A stretch of 64,000 nucleotides of DNA from Alphaproteobacteria bacterium. GTDB taxonomy: Bacteria; Pseudomonadota; Alphaproteobacteria; Rickettsiales; SXRF01. Of this stretch, positions 60,782 through 64,000 are shown in pieces. Under the pieces are notes generated by a model. That model ran no database searches. It was not told where the DNA came from and saw only the letters and a list, made by a program, of their open reading frames with translations. A program made the translations under genes and the position numbers. The stretch spans positions 219,415 through 283,414 of the forward strand of contig JAGVLO010000015.1 of the NCBI GenBank assembly GCA_020049775.1, written 5' to 3'. The number at the start of each line of letters is the position of its first letter. The stretch's first letter is position 1.

Positions 60782-62972
60782 GGCTATTCACGATCACCGA
60801 CACCGAGCTTAAGGCCATTGCAGCACTAGCGATGACGGGACTTAGAAGTAAACCAAAGAACGGGTAAAGAATCCCTGCTGCCACCGGAACACCCAGTGCA
60901 TTATAGATAAAGGCGAAGAACAGATTTTGGCGGATATTTCGCATGGTCGCATGGCTTAAGCGGCGGGCACGGACAATCCCGATCAAGTCACCTTTTACGA
61001 GCGTCACACCTGCGCTTTCCATAGCCACATCGGTGCCTGTTCCCATCGCAATCCCCACATGCGCTTGTGCTAAGGCTGGCGCATCATTCACGCCATCACC
61101 AGCCATTGCCACCTTGCGGCCTTGCGCCTGTAATTGGCGCACCAGTTCGCTTTTGCGTTCTGGTAACACTTCGGCTTCATAGTCATCAATGCCCAGCTGC
61201 TCCGCTATTGCCTTCGCGGTAGCTTTGCTGTCGCCGGTGAGCATCACTATATGCAAGCCTTCGGCTTTTAGCTGCTTCAAGGCTTCTGGCGTGGTGGCCT
61301 TAATTGGGTCGGCAACGCTGATGATCGCCGCTGGCTTGCCATCAATGGCCGCGAACATGGCGGTTTGGCCTTTGGCTCTCAACTTATCAGCGGCATGCAC
61401 GAGTGAATCGGCATTCATGCCAAGCGAGGAAAGCATAGCTGCATTTCCCAGCGCGACAGCATGGCCATCCACGATGCCTTGCACGCCTTTCCCGGTAGTC
61501 GATGAGAAATCCTGCACAGATGAAAGTGCAATACCTTTTTCCTGTGCGCCTTTGACAATGGCCGATGCGAGCGGATGCTCGCTGCTTTGCTCAAGGCTTG
61601 CCACTAAACGCAATGTTTCGTTTTGTTCAAAGCCGGAGGCAGTGACCACTTCCATGAGCTTCGGCTTGCCTTCGGTCAGCGTGCCGGTTTTGTCGATAAT
61701 CAGCGTATCGACTTTTTCCATGATTTCGAGAGACTCGGCGTTTTTAATCAGCACACCTGCATGTGCGCCTCGGCCTGTACCCGCGATAATCGACATGGGC
61801 GTTGCCAATCCCAAGGCGCACGGGCAAGCAATAATCAGCACAGCTACCGCATTAACGATGGCGTAAGCCAGTTTCGGCTCCGGCCCCCATACTCCCCAAA
61901 TCATCGCCGTTACAATAGCAATCAACACAACTACGGGCACAAAATAGCCTGATACCGTATCAGCCATGCGCTGAATCGGCGCACGACTGCGTTGGGCTTT
62001 GGCAACCATATCCACGATTTGTGCCAGCATGGTTTCGTTACCGACACGCTCGGCACGCATGGTAAAACCACCTGTGCCGTTAAGCGTCGCGCCTATGACC
62101 TTGTCACCGGGATTCTTTTCCACCGGTACGGATTCACCCGTCACCATCGATTGATCGATACTGCTGTGGCCTTCCACTACCATACCGTCCACCGGCACTT
62201 TCTCACCGGGACGCACACGCAGTAAATCTCCTTTATGCACTTGGCTTAGATGCACATCTTCTTCTTTGCCATCGGCGCGAATAATCCGTGCCATTTTCGG
62301 CGCGAGGTCAAGTAACGCACGCATGGCATTGCGGGCTTGATTGCGGGCTTTTAATTCTAGCACTTGGCCCAGCAAAACCAGTGCGGTAATCACCGATGCG
62401 GCTTCAAAATAAATATCGAGCATTTGCCCGCCCGCAAAGCGCATGGCGGCTTCAGGAAATACTGTGATAAGCACGCTATAAATATACGCTACGCCCACCC
62501 CTAACGCGATCAGCGTAAACATATTTAGGCTTTTATGTTTCACCGATTCTGCTGCACGGACAAAAAACGGCCAGCCTGCCCATAGCACCACAGGTGTTGC
62601 CATGAGCATCTGAATCCACTTCGATAGCTGGGAATCCAAAAACTCATGAGATAAGCCGGGAATCAGGTGTGCGCCCATCACCACCAATGCCAGCGGGAAG
62701 GACAACACCGCCGCCACCCAAAATCGGCGTGTCATATCTACCAGTTCCGGGTCTGGGCCTTCATCCAGTGACACGGTTTCAGGTTCAAGTGCCATTCCGC
62801 AGATCGGGCAGTTACCCGGTTGCTTCTGCCGCACCTGAGGGTGCATTGGGCAAGTGTAAATTACGCCCGCTTTCTCAGGTGTGGCAGTTGCAGGTGCTTC
62901 GGCAGGTTGATGCTTATGGTGTGAGCAATGCCCACCGTGATGTGATTCCTGTGAGTGATTCATCAATGACAA
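60756..62972 (-). CDS. copA: Copper/heavy-metal-translocating P1B-type ATPase
   Basis: 738 residues. A His-rich start is followed by the heavy-metal-binding motif [20 protein letters not shown] instead of an HMA domain. TGES, CPC in [12 protein letters not shown], phosphorylation motif [16 protein letters not shown] and [12 protein letters not shown] are all present, with about eight membrane helices. CPC indicates Cu+/Ag+ export. It is the last gene of the metal operon, overlapping the DUF2933 gene by 10 bp. Confidence 0.95.
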   Translation of the reverse strand: MSLMNHSQESHHGGHCSHHKHQPAEAPATATPEKAGVIYTCPMHPQVRQKQPGNCPICGMALEPETVSLDEGPDPELVDMTRRFWVAAVLSFPLALVVMGAHLIPGLSHEFLDSQLSKWIQMLMATPVVLWAGWPFFVRAAESVKHKSLNMFTLIALGVGVAYIYSVLITVFPEAAMRFAGGQMLDIYFEAASVITALVLLGQVLELKARNQARNAMRALLDLAPKMARIIRADGKEEDVHLSQVHKGDLLRVRPGEKVPVDGMVVEGHSSIDQSMVTGESVPVEKNPGDKVIGATLNGTGGFTMRAERVGNETMLAQIVDMVAKAQRSRAPIQRMADTVSGYFVPVVVLIAIVTAMIWGVWGPEPKLAYAIVNAVAVLIIACPCALGLATPMSIIAGTGRGAHAGVLIKNAESLEIMEKVDTLIIDKTGTLTEGKPKLMEVVTASGFEQNETLRLVASLEQSSEHPLASAIVKGAQEKGIALSSVQDFSSTTGKGVQGIVDGHAVALGNAAMLSSLGMNADSLVHAADKLRAKGQTAMFAAIDGKPAAIISVADPIKATTPEALKQLKAEGLHIVMLTGDSKATAKAIAEQLGIDDYEAEVLPERKSELVRQLQAQGRKVAMAGDGVNDAPALAQAHVGIAMGTGTDVAMESAGVTLVKGDLIGIVRARRLSHATMRNIRQNLFFAFIYNALGVPVAAGILYPFFGLLLSPVIASAAMALSSVSVIVNSLRLRNVRL

Positions 62973-63220
62973 CCGCCTTTATGCTCTTTCGTATCATCCT
63001 TACTTTTCTCGCCTTCCTTAGAATGGTCATGATGCCCATGACCGCCGTGCATGAAGAAATGCATGAGCGGGCAAAGCAGAATAAACAGAAATGGCAATGC
63101 TCCAAGCAAGTGCTGCTGATGCCATACAATCAGGTACGCACCGAGTGCTGCAAGTGCGATCAGTATTGCAATCCCTTTAGGACTTTTCCACCAAGGGCAT
63201 GAGGGGCGTAATTTTTCCAT
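62963..63220 (-). CDS. DUF2933 family membrane protein
   Basis: 85 residues. Two hydrophobic helices ([36 protein letters not shown]) and a His/Lys-rich tail ([13 protein letters not shown]) ending in Cys-His. DUF2933 proteins accompany copper and silver resistance genes. The His-rich tail may bind metal. Overlaps copA by 10 bp. Confidence 0.88.
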   Translation of the reverse strand: MEKLRPSCPWWKSPKGIAILIALAALGAYLIVWHQQHLLGALPFLFILLCPLMHFFMHGGHGHHDHSKEGEKSKDDTKEHKGGCH

Positions 63221-63237
63221 ACGTTTTATCCTTCATA

Positions 63238-63522
63238 TTAGTGGTGGGCATTGTGGTCAGTTGCGGGTGTTGACTGCTTAACGGCTGGGCTTGGAGATTT
63301 TCCCTGCTTCATTTTCGCGCACATCTGGCATTGTTCACCTTCTTTCATGGAAGACATGCCTTCCATTTTACCCATGCACATTTTACACATGCCGTCCTTG
63401 CAGCATTCGCATTTTTCACAGCATGGCATTTTCATATCCATACCTGACATTGAACCACCTTGCGTGTTGGCGCAGGCGGTAACAAAAACCAGCATAACGA
63501 CGGGTAATAACTTCTTAAACAT
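63238..63522 (-). CDS. Cys/Met-rich putative metal-binding lipoprotein
   Basis: 94 residues. Signal LLPVVMLVFVTAC has a lipobox ending VTAC. The mature part has dense Cys and Met (PCCEKCECCKDGMCKMCMGKM) and a His-rich end. It probably buffers soft metal ions in the periplasm or outer membrane. It starts 9 bp after the MerR stop. Confidence 0.83.
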   Translation of the reverse strand: MFKKLLPVVMLVFVTACANTQGGSMSGMDMKMPCCEKCECCKDGMCKMCMGKMEGMSSMKEGEQCQMCAKMKQGKSPSPAVKQSTPATDHNAHH

Positions 63523-63531
63523 GGTAGCCTC

Positions 63532-63960
63532 CTATAGATTGGTTGATCGGTTGATATGCCCCAAAATGGGGCAAGAACTTACTGAGGTGTCATCAGCTGG
63601 GCATTGCTCGACCAAGGCACTCAGTATTCTTTTAACTTCTTTAAGCTCACGAATCTTCTGCTCGGCTTCGATGATTTTGCCAGTAGTGTGTTTCAGCACT
63701 TCCGCGCAAGTTGCCTTGTCAGAACGATTCAACGTGAGCAGTTGGCGTATTTCTTCTAGTGTGAAGTTGAGGGTTTTTGCACCCTTGATGAATTGTAGGA
63801 TGCGCTCGGCATCTTCTCCATAAATTCGGTAGCCAGACTGAGAACGGCTGGCTGCTTTAATCAACCCCATTTTTTCATAATAGCGGAGCGTATCGGGGCT
63901 AACTCCTGTACGCTCCGCTAATCGTCCAACCGTCAGTAATTTTGTTTCTTTACCTTTCAT
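63532..63960 (-). CDS. MerR family heavy-metal-responsive regulator
   Basis: 142 residues from the ATG at 63960; 13 more in-frame codons lie upstream and overlap the promoter. HTH: LTVGRLAERTGVSPDTLRYYEKMGLI. A Cys in DKATCAEV matches ZntR Cys79, and VEQCPADDTSVSSCPIL gives Cys-x9-Cys, the ZntR Cys114/Cys124 spacing, though CueR-like CP-x-DD text is also present. It activates by untwisting the long-spacer promoter at 63968-63999, which drives its own operon. Confidence 0.9.
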   Translation of the reverse strand: MKGKETKLLTVGRLAERTGVSPDTLRYYEKMGLIKAASRSQSGYRIYGEDAERILQFIKGAKTLNFTLEEIRQLLTLNRSDKATCAEVLKHTTGKIIEAEQKIRELKEVKRILSALVEQCPADDTSVSSCPILGHINRSTNL

Positions 63961-63967
63961 ACTACCG

Positions 63968-63999
63968 ATCCTACACCTTGGAGCATACTCCAAGGTCAA
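63968..63999 (-). promoter_or_regulatory. MerR-type promoter/operator of the metal operon
   Basis: On the minus strand: -35 TTGACC (63999-63994), a 20-bp spacer and -10 TAGGAT (63973-63968). Within the spacer is the dyad ACCTTGGAG-x4-CTCCAAGGT (63975-63996), the classic MerR-family operator. The transcript would carry merR, lipoprotein, DUF2933 and copA genes. Confidence 0.9.
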
Positions 64000-64000
64000 G

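Noticed and set aside
61189..61866. 225-codon plus-strand ORF inside copA
   Set aside because: Antisense shadow with Ser/Ala/Cys-rich composition and no family features.
1..64000. tRNA genes, integrase or clear att repeats at the phage-like boundaries
   Set aside because: None could be recognised by eye on either strand; a tRNA scan and repeat search would be decisive.

Overview
The window reads as part of an alphaproteobacterial chromosome. The chromosomal genes (PAS_5-type sensor, DUF1289, DUF4169, a Fur protein lacking the CxxC zinc motif, an olsB-olsA-like pair, SDHA, ThrS, IF-3, ZapE, IspH) are typical of that class. Several pilin-like genes, a lone flagellar-rod gene and many lineage-specific hypotheticals fit a deep branch (Micavibrio- or Rickettsiales-like), but I cannot place the genus. 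I found no tRNA, rRNA, CRISPR array, integrase or insertion sequence.

Region 1 (about 1-26.9 kb, mostly minus strand) is a cluster homologous to the Rhodobacter gene transfer agent (GTA) and related siphophages. Read from 26.9 kb down to 1 it has terminase, portal, protease, capsid, adaptor, stopper, tail terminator, tail tube, distal tail protein (DUF2460), hub (DUF2163), NlpC/P60 peptidase, TIM-barrel 'megatron' protein, DUF2793 protein and a fibre-like protein. Three things are abnormal. TerL has lost its N-terminal ATPase half. No tape-measure protein or tail chaperone is recognisable. Blocks of non-phage genes sit between the structural genes, some on the opposite strand, several closed by their own hairpin terminators. 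The cargo includes three large unknown proteins, cytochrome b561 plus YceI, two divergent paralogues of a small 'YGF' family, a lectin-like anchored protein, DUF2335 and a PH-SHOCT protein. A plus-strand group of unknown genes (27.2-29.5 kb) flanks it.

The central chromosomal region (29.8-54.3 kb) holds a solitary Flp pilin; a PstS-like protein; a fatty-acid/sterol hydroxylase; an ornithine-lipid acyltransferase pair; Fur; an operon of three paralogous type IV pilin-like proteins; nadC divergent from an orphan sdhA-type flavoprotein; thrS-infC; a compact panC-pyrE-SDR-folB-GT2-GT2 operon; zapE-ispH; and a pilin-like protein fused to a large C-terminal region resembling a beta-propeller.

Region 2 (54.7-60.8 kb) is a second, unrelated phage remnant that has been condensed by internal deletions. 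A ParB-like N-terminus runs in frame into a prohead-protease fragment and then into a probable tail-chaperone end. A tape-measure N-terminus runs out of frame into the end of a DUF2793 protein. The tail-fibre and lysis genes downstream (fibre, two small membrane proteins, GH24 lysozyme) are intact. It abuts a metal-resistance operon (60.8-64 kb): MerR regulator, Cys-rich lipoprotein, DUF2933 membrane protein and CPC-type P1B ATPase, driven by a MerR-type promoter with a 20-bp spacer at the right edge of the window.
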